64,000 nt of DNA from Paenibacillus faecis (GCF_008084145.1 NZ_VSDO01000002.1:1054001-1118000); one strand, 5' to 3'. Counted from the first letter of the stretch, positions 43,525-52,278 are shown. Program-made: numbers and translations. The notes: generated by a model from the sequence alone, not told the origin.

Positions 43525-44946
43525 ATGAAACAGGGAAGCAGACACCGATTTTATTTGCACGAGGCCGAGCGCGAGAATATGCCGGGGCCGGATACATGCG
43601 GCGACTTTATGCCGTTCTACCATCAGGGAATCTTTCACTTGTACTATTTGCACAAGTACTGCGTTTATGAAGTGCTCACGACCGATTTCGTTCATTACGG
43701 AGAGCCGCGGATGGCGATCCCTTGCGGAAGTCCGGAGGATCAGGATTGGCATATCGGCACGGGGAGCGTCGTGGAACGCGAAGGAGTTTTTCATTTTTAC
43801 TATACGGGATTCAACGAGAGCTACCGGGACACGCCGGGCAAGCATGAACAAGTGCTGATGCGGGCCATCAGCACCGATCTCATCCATTGGGAGAAGGACG
43901 CCTCGTTTCACGTGGCGCCTGACACGGAGCATTACGGCGGGTTGCATTGGAGAGATCCCCAAGTGTTCTGGAACGATCAGGAGCAGGAATATTGGATGGC
44001 CGTGACGGCGACCGAGAAGGACGCGGATCACAACCGCGGCGGGTGCACCCATATTATGAAATCTTCCGATTTGGCGAACTGGCGTGCCGGAACGGCGATC
44101 TATGCTCCGGGAAGCTTTGCTACGCATGAATGCCACGATATATTCAGGATGGGCGATTGGTGGTACATGGTCTTCTCCAATTATACGCGCTGGTGGGAGA
44201 CGCGTTATCGGATGGCTCAAAGTCCGAAGGGGCCGTGGATCACGCCGGCGGTCGATGATATGTTTGACGGCCGGGGCTTTTACGCCGCGAAAACGGTCTC
44301 GGACGGAAAAAAACGCTATCTGGTCGGCTGGCAGGCCTTCCGCACCGGTATGGACGATAGGAAGCCGTACCAGTGGGGAGGAAGCACTCTGGTGCACGAA
44401 TTGGTACAGCGTCCGGACGGCACACTCGGCGTAAAGCCGGTACAAGCTTTGGAGGATTCGTACCGTAAAGCGCTGCCTCAAGCAACCGTGGCCCGCCGCG
44501 GGACTTGGACGGTTGAAAACGGGATACGCGGCCGTGAACCTTTCGGTTTCGGCTGGGTTGAAGTGGCAAGAATGACCGAAGCTTGTCTGGTTAGAGCGAA
44601 GCTAAGCTGGACACCGGAGACCCTCGCTTGCGGGCTCATGCTGCATACCGAGGGAGAGCGGCTTGAGAAATGGTGCCAGGTTCGGCTGGAGCCTTCAAGG
44701 AACAGGGTGATTTTTGACCGCTCCAACAAGTTTGATGGGGATCAGCAGTTTGTCGAAGAAAGGTATGTTCCGTTAGCGGGTGAGCATGAGGCGGAAATTA
44801 AGGTAATCACAAGCGGAAATATTGTGGTCCTTTATGTCAACGATACGGCGTTGGCCGCCCGAGCTTACGATTACCAACCCGGAGGGCTGGGGCTCTTCGT
44901 CGAGCACGGGGAAGCGGTCTTCACGGAGCTGGACATCATGGAATAG
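43525..44946 (+). CDS. GH32-type beta-fructosidase (intracellular)
   Basis: A 473-residue glycoside hydrolase with the five-bladed propeller of clan GH-J and a C-terminal beta-sandwich. Catalytic region: CGDFMPFYHQGIFHLYYLH (nucleophile Asp), WRDPQVF (RDP, transition-state stabiliser) and THECHDIF (EC motif, acid/base Glu). It should release fructose from sucrose-, levan- or inulin-type oligosaccharides. There is no signal peptide, so it acts on imported sugar. ATG 43525 follows GGAGGAGG, 17 bp after the binding-protein gene. The NDPN-type first motif is modified, so the true substrate may differ. A terminator follows. Confidence 0.8.
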   Translation: MKQGSRHRFYLHEAERENMPGPDTCGDFMPFYHQGIFHLYYLHKYCVYEVLTTDFVHYGEPRMAIPCGSPEDQDWHIGTGSVVEREGVFHFYYTGFNESYRDTPGKHEQVLMRAISTDLIHWEKDASFHVAPDTEHYGGLHWRDPQVFWNDQEQEYWMAVTATEKDADHNRGGCTHIMKSSDLANWRAGTAIYAPGSFATHECHDIFRMGDWWYMVFSNYTRWWETRYRMAQSPKGPWITPAVDDMFDGRGFYAAKTVSDGKKRYLVGWQAFRTGMDDRKPYQWGGSTLVHELVQRPDGTLGVKPVQALEDSYRKALPQATVARRGTWTVENGIRGREPFGFGWVEVARMTEACLVRAKLSWTPETLACGLMLHTEGERLEKWCQVRLEPSRNRVIFDRSNKFDGDQQFVEERYVPLAGEHEAEIKVITSGNIVVLYVNDTALAARAYDYQPGGLGLFVEHGEAVFTELDIME

Positions 44947-44964
44947 CGCAGACTGAGGGAAGGG

Positions 44965-44993
44965 ACCGGGCGTAGGTATTTACGTCCGGTTTT
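44965..44993 (+). terminator. Terminator after the GH32 operon
   Basis: A stem ACCGGGCGTA / TACGTCCGGT (one mismatch, 44965-44974 and 44981-44990), then TTTCTG. Confidence 0.7.
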
Positions 44994-45070
44994 CTGCGTT
45001 CCTCTGAAGGCTGTCTTGGCGACTTTTTCTACCCGATCCGGTACAATATCGGATAGAGGTGGTTTTTTCG

Positions 45071-46888
45071 ATGCTCTCAACCAACGACTATTATTTTCTC
45101 AAATTAAGGCAGGTCTATCGCCACTGCCCCAATCATCAAGAGATTCCGGTGTCCTCCCAGGAACTGGCCGGAATTTTTGTTTGTACGCCCCGCAACGTCA
45201 AGCTTATTGTGAACAAGCTGGTCGAAGACGGATTGCTGGATTTCAGACCGGGGAGGGGGCGCGGGAATACGTCGAAGCTGATTTTTTACCGGGAATTCGA
45301 TTCATTTCTGCTGTTGAAAACCGAGGCGCTTCTGAAGGAACAGGCGATCGGCGAAGCTCTTGAGCTGGTGAAGGAATTTGGTGAAGGGACGGAAGCCGAT
45401 CGTTTTCTGGTAGGCTGGGTGAACTCTTTTTTCGGCTACAAAAAACTTCAAGCCCCCCATCAGGAAGCCCAAGACGCGCTCGTTATCCCGATTTACCGGA
45501 CGATCACGACGCTGGATCCCACTCGGGTGATCTTTGACTCGGATGCGCATCTGATTATGCAAGCGTTCGATACTTTGGTGAAATACGACGCGGAGCGCGA
45601 AGCCTTCTCGGGTGCTTTGGCGCATGCCTGGGAAACCAATGGATCGTATACCGAATGGCTTTTTCATTTGCGAAAAGGCGTCGTTTTCCACAATGGCCGG
45701 CCTCTAACGGCCGAAGCGGTGAAGCAATCCTTCGCCAGATTGTTCGATTCTCCGCACCGCTGGGTGGTGGACGACATTGACGTGATGGAAGTGAAGTCGA
45801 GGCATGCTCTGCTGTTTCGGCTGAAACGCCCCAATGCCTTGTTTCTGCATTTTGTCGCTTTCACTCCCGCGTCGGTGGTGGATACATCCGGGATTTCCGA
45901 TGGCTTTGTGAGATTTTCGGTGGGAACGGGACCCTTTGTCCTCGAAAAAATAACACCGGACCACTGTATTCTGTCCGCCTTCGATGCTTACTACGGTTAC
46001 CGGCCCCATTTGGACCGGATCGAGGTGGTCCGGGTCTCGGAATATTTCAAGGAGAGTTTGGACGGATCGGGGCAGTTGTTTATGAATTTGGGGGAAGGGC
46101 AGCTGCCTCCGTTTCCCACCCGGTTGGGCCAGTCGGAAGCCCGGTATTCCGGAACGAATGTGCTGACGCTGAACATGCGCAAGAAAGGCCCGCTTCAGAA
46201 CAAGTCGTTTCGCCGGGTTCTCGACCGGATGATCGACCGCGAGGCACTGTTGGCGTTGGGGGGAATCCGGCATGAGATCGCCTGCGGCTTTCCTTTTAGC
46301 GAGACGGCGGGCAGGGCGCGGAATGTGAACGCGAGTACCTTGTCGTCCGCGGCAGATTGGGGACAAGAGCTGCGGGACGCGGGATACCTGGGGGAAACGC
46401 TGGTGCTTACGACTTATCAACGGCATGAGCCGGATGCCGTATGCATTCGCGAGACCTTACTCCGCTATGGGGTGCGGATTCAGCTGCAAATTTTGGATTG
46501 GGCCGACGTCCCGAATCCGGAAATCCTCCGGCGAACCGATATGCTTCTTTTTGAAGCGACACCGCACGAAGGCGTGATTTCGCTGTTTGACCTGTTTTTG
46601 TTCGAATGGGGGTTCATCTATCCGTTCCTTGATCCCGAGCACAGGCACAGGCTGGAGGACTACGTCAACCGCCTCAAAAACGAAGAGGACCCGGCGGCGC
46701 GTTTCCGTGAGTACAAGGAGATGGAGCAGTACTTTGCGGATGAAGGGGCCATGCTGTTCCTCGTACATAAAATCATCGATATTACGTACGATTCCTCGCT
46801 GGAAGGCGTGGCGTTCACTTCGCGGGGCTGGGCGGACTTCCGGGAGCTTTGGTATAGGCACGAACAGGTGCAGAACGAGCAGGCGTAA
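45071..46888 (+). CDS. SgrR-like regulator with solute-binding domain
   Basis: A 605-residue regulator. Residues 1-95 form an N-terminal SgrR-type winged helix (LKLRQVYRHCPNHQEIPVSS, ELAGIFVCTPRNVKLIVNKL) and residues about 140-600 a family 5 extracellular solute-binding-like domain used as a cytoplasmic sugar/peptide sensor (TLDPTRVIFDSDAHLIMQAF, NGRPLTAEAVKQSFARLFDS). No signal peptide is present, consistent with a cytosolic regulator. ATG 45071 is spaced eight bases from AGAGGTGG; GTG 45059 is less likely. It follows the GH32 operon, which it may control. A degenerate tandem repeat begins just past the stop. Confidence 0.85.
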   Translation: MLSTNDYYFLKLRQVYRHCPNHQEIPVSSQELAGIFVCTPRNVKLIVNKLVEDGLLDFRPGRGRGNTSKLIFYREFDSFLLLKTEALLKEQAIGEALELVKEFGEGTEADRFLVGWVNSFFGYKKLQAPHQEAQDALVIPIYRTITTLDPTRVIFDSDAHLIMQAFDTLVKYDAEREAFSGALAHAWETNGSYTEWLFHLRKGVVFHNGRPLTAEAVKQSFARLFDSPHRWVVDDIDVMEVKSRHALLFRLKRPNALFLHFVAFTPASVVDTSGISDGFVRFSVGTGPFVLEKITPDHCILSAFDAYYGYRPHLDRIEVVRVSEYFKESLDGSGQLFMNLGEGQLPPFPTRLGQSEARYSGTNVLTLNMRKKGPLQNKSFRRVLDRMIDREALLALGGIRHEIACGFPFSETAGRARNVNASTLSSAADWGQELRDAGYLGETLVLTTYQRHEPDAVCIRETLLRYGVRIQLQILDWADVPNPEILRRTDMLLFEATPHEGVISLFDLFLFEWGFIYPFLDPEHRHRLEDYVNRLKNEEDPAARFREYKEMEQYFADEGAMLFLVHKIIDITYDSSLEGVAFTSRGWADFRELWYRHEQVQNEQA

Positions 46889-46926
46889 GGCGCGGACAGG
46901 AGTAAAGTGTAGGCAGGGGTAAGGCG

Positions 46927-47115
46927 TGAACAGGAGTAAAGCGGGCGGGTGTAGAGCAGGCAGGTTTAGTATGAACTGGGGGAAAGATGAGCAGGAGGAA
47001 AGAAGGACAGGAGAGCGGTGTGAACAGGAGTAAAGCGCGGGCAGGGGTAGTCGAAGTGGGGGAAAGATGAACAGGAAGAAAGACGGACAGGAGACCGGTG
47101 TGAACAGGAGTAAAG
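46927..47115 (+). repeat. Degenerate purine-rich tandem repeat
   Basis: TGAACAGGAGTAAAG recurs at 46927, 47021 and 47101, giving periods of 94 and 80 bp; the second unit lacks about 14 bases. Smaller related blocks (GACAGGAGTAAAG, GGAAAGATGA) fill 46890-47210. On the plus strand it is G/A-rich. There is no supported gene here. Confidence 0.7.
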
Positions 47116-47254
47116 TACGGATAGGTTTGTAAAGCGTGAAAAGGGTGCAAGGTTTGATCTGATCAGGCGTAAAGCACGAACAGGTGTAAGGGTGGCGGGG
47201 TGAAAAAGGGCGGACTTGAACCGAGAGCTGACATAAGAAGCGCACTGGAACGAA

Positions 47255-47440
47255 AAAGATGCAAATCTGCAGGAATTTTTTGATTTGAACGGTCGGGAAC
47301 AGCAAATTCCTGCAAATCTGCAACAATTTCCGGGACTATTCGCCGATTTGGCTCGTCCTGCCGAAAAAACCTGCAGATTTGCAGGTTTTTTTAATTTTCG
47401 CCCGAAACGCGGGAAAAAGCCTGCAGATTTGCAGGAATTT
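47255..47440 (+). repeat. Four-palindrome intergenic element, copy B
   Basis: TGCA starts of the four units lie at 47260, 47311, 47372 and 47422 (spacings 51, 61, 50). Units 3 and 4 are full CCTGCAGATTTGCAGG palindromes; unit 1 reads TGCAAATCTGCAGG and unit 2 TGCAAATCTGCAAC. It has the same four-unit plan as copies A and C, but the inter-unit DNA is more diverged. It lies between the SgrR-like and TetR genes and after the tandem repeat. No gene is supported in 47116-47535. Confidence 0.82.
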
Positions 47441-47584
47441 TTAAAGCCAGCCAATTGCGGCAGAACATCGTGGAAGAATATATTGACAATTGGGTACAGA
47501 TCATATAGTTTAATGATAGTGAGTACTAACAAACGTTGATGGCAGACAAATACGACATCCAACAAACCAACCAAACAAACAAAA

Positions 47585-47619
47585 GGAAGGAGGAAGGAGG
47601 AAGGAGGAAGGAGGAAGGA
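47585..47619 (+). repeat. Heptanucleotide repeat acting as multiple ribosome binding sites
   Basis: Five perfect copies of GGAAGGA in 47585-47619, ending seven bases before the TTG start of the TetR gene. The last copy gives a Shine-Dalgarno sequence. In the other possible translation, from ATG 47536, the repeat would encode a KEEGGRRKEEG-type stretch. Confidence 0.8.
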
Positions 47620-47625
47620 TCCACT

Positions 47626-48216
47626 TTGCCAACCAAATCATCTGTTAACAAAACGAAAGACAAATTAATGACCCAGGCCATAGAGCTGATGGCCGAGAAA
47701 GGGTACAAGGGCGTGTCGACGAAGGAAATCGCCGCAGCCGCCGGGCTTAGCGAGATGACCCTGTTCCGGAATTTCGGCAGCAAGATGAAGCTGCTGGAAA
47801 GCGCAATTGACCGTTACCATTATTCCGTCGAGATGTCGAAAATTTTTGAAGAGAACATTCAGTGGGACCTGAAAGCGGACCTGGTGATGATCGGCCGGAT
47901 GTATCATGAAATGATGGATCGAAACCGCAAGTTGTTTCTGATTGTTTTAAGGGACGAGGAATTGAAGGACATACGCGAAAACGCACAGAAGCATCCTTTG
48001 ACGCTGCTAGAGCTCCTTAAGAATTATTTTCAGGAGATGCAGCATAAAGGGAAGATGATTCCAACGGATGCGGAGGCCCAGGCTATTCACTTTATGTGGA
48101 TGAACTATGGAGCGTTTATGTCCAGGCTGTTAGGGGGGCCGTCGATGTCCCGGTTCTCTATTTCGGCTTTTATCGAGTCCAGCACGGATTTGTTTGTCAG
48201 GGGTTTAAAGCCGTAG
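47626..48216 (+). CDS. TetR-family transcriptional regulator
   Basis: A 196-residue repressor (MPTKSSVNKTKDKLMTQAIE) with the TetR helix-turn-helix at about residues 15-60 (KGVSTKEIAAAAGLSEMTLF, RNFGSKMKLLESAI) and a helical ligand-binding domain. I start it at TTG 47626, after GGAAGGA. An ATG at 47536 in the same frame would add a 30-residue low-complexity head made of the repeat; seven-base repeat changes would shift that head out of frame but would not alter the TTG start. The VOC gene 44 bp downstream is the likely co-transcribed target. Confidence 0.8.
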   Translation: MPTKSSVNKTKDKLMTQAIELMAEKGYKGVSTKEIAAAAGLSEMTLFRNFGSKMKLLESAIDRYHYSVEMSKIFEENIQWDLKADLVMIGRMYHEMMDRNRKLFLIVLRDEELKDIRENAQKHPLTLLELLKNYFQEMQHKGKMIPTDAEAQAIHFMWMNYGAFMSRLLGGPSMSRFSISAFIESSTDLFVRGLKP

Positions 48217-48260
48217 CATATGGTTTGCTATAACCAACGAAATAAGGAGAGGATTCCGAA

Positions 48261-48641
48261 ATGAACAAATACAGTCATATCGACCTGCGGGTCACCAGTT
48301 GGGAGGCGGCTTCCCATTTTTACGAAAGCCTGCTGCCCGAGTTGGGATTTACGCAAACTTATCATAGTGCTGATTGGAAGGTGTTCGCCGGGGAGGGCGT
48401 GCTTCCGGACGTACCTTATTTTGCCATTACCGAGGACCCTGAGCATCAGCCGAACGGGAATCTGATCGGCTTTTGGGCGAGCGGTCGTGAGGAAGTGGAC
48501 CAGATCGCCGAGTTGGTTACACGGAGCGGCGGGACGATCAATGCCGGTCCGCAGCTTTTTCCGATCAGTCCGACCTACTACGCCGTCTATTTCGAAGATC
48601 CTTGCGGAAACAAATACGAGATGGTGCACCGATTGAATTAA
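48261..48641 (+). CDS. VOC-family protein
   Basis: A 126-residue VOC protein beginning MNKYSHIDLRVTSWEAASHF and ending YYAVYFEDPCGNKYEMVHRLN. The His of SHIDLRV and the Glu of YEMV are at the usual metal-ligand positions. The substrate is unknown; this subfamily is often annotated as glyoxalase-like. ATG 48261 has AAGGAGAGG upstream. It is probably co-transcribed with the TetR gene and ended by the following terminator. Confidence 0.82.
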   Translation: MNKYSHIDLRVTSWEAASHFYESLLPELGFTQTYHSADWKVFAGEGVLPDVPYFAITEDPEHQPNGNLIGFWASGREEVDQIAELVTRSGGTINAGPQLFPISPTYYAVYFEDPCGNKYEMVHRLN

Positions 48642-48660
48642 ATTGGCTTTAAGAACAGCA

Positions 48661-48696
48661 AACGGCAGCCAGGCTTATAGCCCGACTGCCGTTTTT
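48661..48696 (+). terminator. Terminator after the TetR-VOC unit
   Basis: AACGGCAG / CTGCCGTT (48661-48668, 48685-48692) with an inner GGCTTATAGCC hairpin is followed by TTTTTTGC. A strong intrinsic terminator. Confidence 0.85.
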
Positions 48697-48771
48697 TGCT
48701 GCGAGCGGTCAACGAAGGCCAGCATGAATCTAAGAAATGTCCACCAATCTGAAAATTTTACAATTTTTCAA

Positions 48772-48792
48772 ATAAAGCGTTTACATTATAAT
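48772..48792 (+). promoter_or_regulatory. Promoter region with CRE-like site before second sugar operon
   Basis: TATAAT is at 48787-48792. ATAAAGCGTTTACA at 48772-48785 matches 12 of 14 positions of the Gram-positive catabolite-responsive element. It lies directly before the -10 box, so CcpA-type repression by good carbon sources is likely. No convincing -35 box is seen. Confidence 0.55.
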
Positions 48793-48856
48793 GAAGCCAG
48801 CTTAAGCGAATCGAAAAGAACAATGAATCCAGGTAAAACAAAAGGGAGGAACAAAC

Positions 48857-50305
48857 ATGGTCATGAAGAGGAATTGGTTTCTTCTATTAAGCTCATGGCT
48901 TCTGATCATCGCTGTGGCTTTATCGGGCTGCGGCGGAGCAAACGGCGGCAGCGGGACGACCCCGGCCGCGACGAACGGAGCGCAGGAGTCCGGCGGCGGC
49001 GGAAAGGATGCACCCGTTTCGGGAGCGGATGACAAGGAACCGGTCACGTTGAAATACACGTTCTGGGGGAGCCCGCAGGAGAAGAAAGCGGTGGAGGAGG
49101 CGACGAAAAAGTTCACCGAGAAATACCCCTGGATCACCGTCAATGCCGTTCATATTCCCGAAAGCGATTATGACGCCAAAATTACGGCGATGGTCGCGGC
49201 CAATGAAACGCCGGATGCCGGTTATGTCCATGGCGAGCTTGGGGAAGCGTGGCAGAAGGAAGGGAAGTTCATCAACTTCAACGACATGTTCGCCAAGGAC
49301 CCGGAGTTAAAGAAAGAAGACTTCCTCGACTATATCTGGTTTAACGGGGACGACCCGAACTACACTTGGGGAATCAGCACGGCCGGCGAAACGTTCGGGC
49401 TATTTTACAACAAGGACCTGTTCGAGGCGGCCGGAGTAGAGACGCCGCCGGCCAAGGCGGAGGAAGCCTGGACCTGGGATGAGTTCGTGGAGGCCGCGAA
49501 AAAGCTGACAATCGACAAGAACGGGAAGAACGCGTCCGAACCGGGCTTCGACAAGGACAACATCAAGCAGTTCGGCGTCTCGTTCGAGAACTGGTACGGA
49601 CCGGTCATGGCGCATATCGTCAACAACGAAGGCGATCTCGTCTCCGCGGACGGGACTAAGTTTGCGCTCGACCAGCCGGAGGCGGTGGAGGCGATCCAGA
49701 AGTTGGCGGATCTGATCAACGTCCATCACGTCGCGCCGAATCCGGTGCAGGCCAAGTCGATCCCGTCCCAGGCGGTCGCCCTGCAGTCCAGATTGGTGGC
49801 GATGAGCATGCACGGCCAATGGATCAACCTGGACCTCGGTGCCGCGAAAGTGAACTATGACGTCGGCGTTCTGCCGAAAATGAAGCGGAGCGTGGCCATG
49901 GGCATCAGCGGTGTGAGCGCGATGTTTAAAGCCACCAAACATCCGGAGGAAACGTGGCTTTTGACCAAGTTTCTCGCCGACCCGTCCGGGGCGCTGAATC
50001 TGTATCGGGATGGGCTCTGGATGCCGACGCTCAAAAAGTGGTACACCGATCCCGAGCTGGTGGCCCAGTGGGCGGAGAACAACCCGGCGCACCCGGCGGG
50101 CTTCAAGGACGCGTTTATGAACAATCTGCTGAACAACAGCACCCCTTCGCCGGTCTACTATGTAAAAAACTTCGGCAAGGTCAGCTCCCTGGCCTTCTCC
50201 GCCCTGGATCCGGTATGGCTCGGCAAGCAGAGTGCGGAACAGGCGATGAAGGAGGCGGCCGCCAAGATTCAGCCGGAGATTCAGGGACGATACGATAAAA
50301 AGTAG
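48857..50305 (+). CDS. Extracellular sugar-binding lipoprotein
   Basis: A 482-residue family 1-type solute-binding lipoprotein. The signal peptide ends with lipobox ALSGC (Cys at about residue 24), followed by a Gly/Ser/Ala-rich linker and the domain VTLKYTFWGSPQEKKAVEEA; YNKDLFEAAGVETPPAKAEE and WTWDEFVEAAKKLT are typical of carbohydrate-binding members. It feeds the two permeases downstream. ATG 48857 has AGGGAGG; the ATG two codons later is possible. A hairpin after the stop probably makes this gene more strongly expressed than the permeases. Confidence 0.9.
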   Translation: MVMKRNWFLLLSSWLLIIAVALSGCGGANGGSGTTPAATNGAQESGGGGKDAPVSGADDKEPVTLKYTFWGSPQEKKAVEEATKKFTEKYPWITVNAVHIPESDYDAKITAMVAANETPDAGYVHGELGEAWQKEGKFINFNDMFAKDPELKKEDFLDYIWFNGDDPNYTWGISTAGETFGLFYNKDLFEAAGVETPPAKAEEAWTWDEFVEAAKKLTIDKNGKNASEPGFDKDNIKQFGVSFENWYGPVMAHIVNNEGDLVSADGTKFALDQPEAVEAIQKLADLINVHHVAPNPVQAKSIPSQAVALQSRLVAMSMHGQWINLDLGAAKVNYDVGVLPKMKRSVAMGISGVSAMFKATKHPEETWLLTKFLADPSGALNLYRDGLWMPTLKKWYTDPELVAQWAENNPAHPAGFKDAFMNNLLNNSTPSPVYYVKNFGKVSSLAFSALDPVWLGKQSAEQAMKEAAAKIQPEIQGRYDKK

Positions 50306-50319
50306 ATGGAGCAAGCCGG

Positions 50320-50359
50320 ACCGGCGCGCTGCACGCCATATCACGATATGCGCGCCGGT
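50320..50359 (+). promoter_or_regulatory. Intra-operon hairpin between binding protein and permeases
   Basis: ACCGGCGCGC / GCGCGCCGGT (50320-50329, 50350-50359) with an alternative inner CATATCACGATATG hairpin. There is no T-tract, so it looks like an mRNA-stabilising or partial termination structure rather than a full terminator. Confidence 0.65.
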
Positions 50360-50383
50360 TCTTCGGCGGAAGGAGATAAACCG

Positions 50384-51343
50384 ATGAAAACGTTGGCTGA
50401 TGCGCAACACACGATCACACCCGCCCCTGCCCCCTCGGAAGGGATCCGAAAACGCAAACGAACCGAGCTGAAATACGGGCTGCTGTTCGCTTCGCCCGTG
50501 CTGCTTGGCTACCTCGCCTTCGTGCTCGGGCCCCTGGTCATCACCTTCGCTCTCGGGTTTACCGAGTACAGTATGGTCGGCACCCCGAAGTTCGTCGGGC
50601 TCGACAATTTTACGAGGCTGTTTACGGGCAAAGAGCCGCTCTTTTACGACGCCGTCGTCAGCACGTTTTACTACGTGATGGTCAGCGTTCCGCTCGGCAT
50701 CGGCTTTTCGTTCGTGCTCGCCTTGCTGCTGAACAGCAAGATCAAGGGGAGGGCTTTTTTCCGCGGCTTGTTCTATTTACCCGTCATCATCCCGCTCGCC
50801 GCATCCTCAGTGATTTGGCTCTGGATGCTTCAGCCCGACTTCGGCGTCGTCAACTATGTGCTGGGCCTGTTCGGAGTCCCGAAAATCCCCTGGCTGTCCT
50901 CGGACTCGACGGTGATTCCGACCCTGATCCTGTTCAGCTTGTGGCTGACGGGGAACACGATGGTCATCTTCCTCGCCGGTCTGCAAAATATCCCCTCGCA
51001 TTTGTACGAAGCGATCGAAGTGGACGGAGGAAATACGCTGCACAAAATTTGGTACATTACGCTGCCGATGAGCTCGTCGATTATTTTTTTCAATACCGTG
51101 ATCGGGTTCGTCAACGCCTTTCAGACGTTCGTGCAGCCGGCGGTGATGACGCAGGGCGGCCCCAATAACGCGAGCTATCTGATCGTTTACTACCTGTTCA
51201 AGGAAGGATTTCAGTTTACGAAATTCGGCACGGCCAGTGCGGCCGCGTTCCTGCTGTTCCTGATCATTCTGCTGTGCACGGCGGTTCTGTTCAAATTTTC
51301 GGATTCACTCGTTTATTATGAAGGGCAGGAGAGAGGAAAATGA
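50384..51343 (+). CDS. Sugar ABC transporter permease (MalF-like)
   Basis: A 319-residue membrane protein with six transmembrane helices after a polar N-terminus, and the EAA loop LYEAIEVDGGNTLHKIWYIT. It pairs with the following permease. ATG 50384 follows AAGGAG; the frame reaches back to 50306 through the hairpin. The last bases overlap the next permease start, so the two are translationally coupled. No ATPase gene is in the operon. Confidence 0.9.
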   Translation: MKTLADAQHTITPAPAPSEGIRKRKRTELKYGLLFASPVLLGYLAFVLGPLVITFALGFTEYSMVGTPKFVGLDNFTRLFTGKEPLFYDAVVSTFYYVMVSVPLGIGFSFVLALLLNSKIKGRAFFRGLFYLPVIIPLAASSVIWLWMLQPDFGVVNYVLGLFGVPKIPWLSSDSTVIPTLILFSLWLTGNTMVIFLAGLQNIPSHLYEAIEVDGGNTLHKIWYITLPMSSSIIFFNTVIGFVNAFQTFVQPAVMTQGGPNNASYLIVYYLFKEGFQFTKFGTASAAAFLLFLIILLCTAVLFKFSDSLVYYEGQERGK

Positions 51344-52173
51344 AGCTGCGCGCGTTTGCCAGACGTCTGGCGTTATACGTGATTTTGTCCCTGGGCGGTC
51401 TGCTGTTTGTATTCCCCTTCTATTGGATGCTGCGGACCGCGTTCATGGGGATGGACGGACTGTTTCAGATTCCGCCCGCGTTTGTCCCGAAGTCGTTCGA
51501 ACTCGATAACTTTGTGGAGGCGCTGTCCAGCAATCCGTTCGGCCGATACTTCTGGAACAGCACGGTCGTCACGGTGCTCTCCATCGCGGGAGTCGTCCTG
51601 TCCAGTTCGCTGTGCGCCTACAGTTTTTCGCGGATTTCATGGACCGGGCGGGACAAGGTGTTCGGTTTTATTCTGACCGGGCTTATGCTGCCTTTCTTTG
51701 TCGTGATGATTCCGCATTTTCTCGGATGGAAGTTTCTGCATCTGACCGATACGCTGGTTCCGCTCATCGCACCGGCCTGGTTCGGCGGCGGCGTGTTCAA
51801 CATCTTCCTGCTCAGGCAGTTCTTCCTGACGATTCCCCGCGACATGGATGAGGCGGCAAAAATGGACGGTGCGGGTCATTTCCGGATCTACTGGAACATC
51901 ATTATGCCGATCAGCAAACAGTCGCTCATCGTCATCGGGATGCTGACCTTTCTGGCCAACTGGAACGATTACCTGGCTCCCATGGTGTTCATTTCTTCGG
52001 AAAAAAATTACACCCTGATGCTCGGTTTGACCCTATTCCAGGGGACTTACTCGGCCCAGTGGCATCTCATGATGGCGGCGACCGCGATCATCGTGCTGCC
52101 TTCCTTGATCGTGTTTCTCATCGGCCAGCGGTATTTCGTAGAGGGCATCGCGATGAGCGGCGTCAAGGGATGA
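51340..52173 (+). CDS. Sugar ABC transporter permease (MalG-like)
   Basis: A 277-residue membrane protein with six helices and the EAA loop MDEAAKMDGAGHFRIYWNII. The start ATG overlaps the upstream stop (ATGA) and has GAGAGGAA as its binding site. It forms the channel with the preceding permease. It ends QRYFVEGIAMSGVKG, as in the MalG-like subunits of CUT1 transporters. Confidence 0.92.
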   Translation: MKLRAFARRLALYVILSLGGLLFVFPFYWMLRTAFMGMDGLFQIPPAFVPKSFELDNFVEALSSNPFGRYFWNSTVVTVLSIAGVVLSSSLCAYSFSRISWTGRDKVFGFILTGLMLPFFVVMIPHFLGWKFLHLTDTLVPLIAPAWFGGGVFNIFLLRQFFLTIPRDMDEAAKMDGAGHFRIYWNIIMPISKQSLIVIGMLTFLANWNDYLAPMVFISSEKNYTLMLGLTLFQGTYSAQWHLMMAATAIIVLPSLIVFLIGQRYFVEGIAMSGVKG

Positions 52174-52278
52174 GTGAAGGTTGACCCCTCACCGCTTTAT
52201 AATGATTAAGCAGTCGTCATAATCCTGTCCGTTTCGCACCGTTCTTTCTATATAATGGGGCTAAAAGGAGGGAGTAGG

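Noticed and set aside
46457..47574. Minus-strand frames rich in Leu, Pro, Ser and Cys across the tandem repeat
   Set aside because: They result from the CT-rich complement of the repeat, overlap the SgrR-like gene end and have no start signal.
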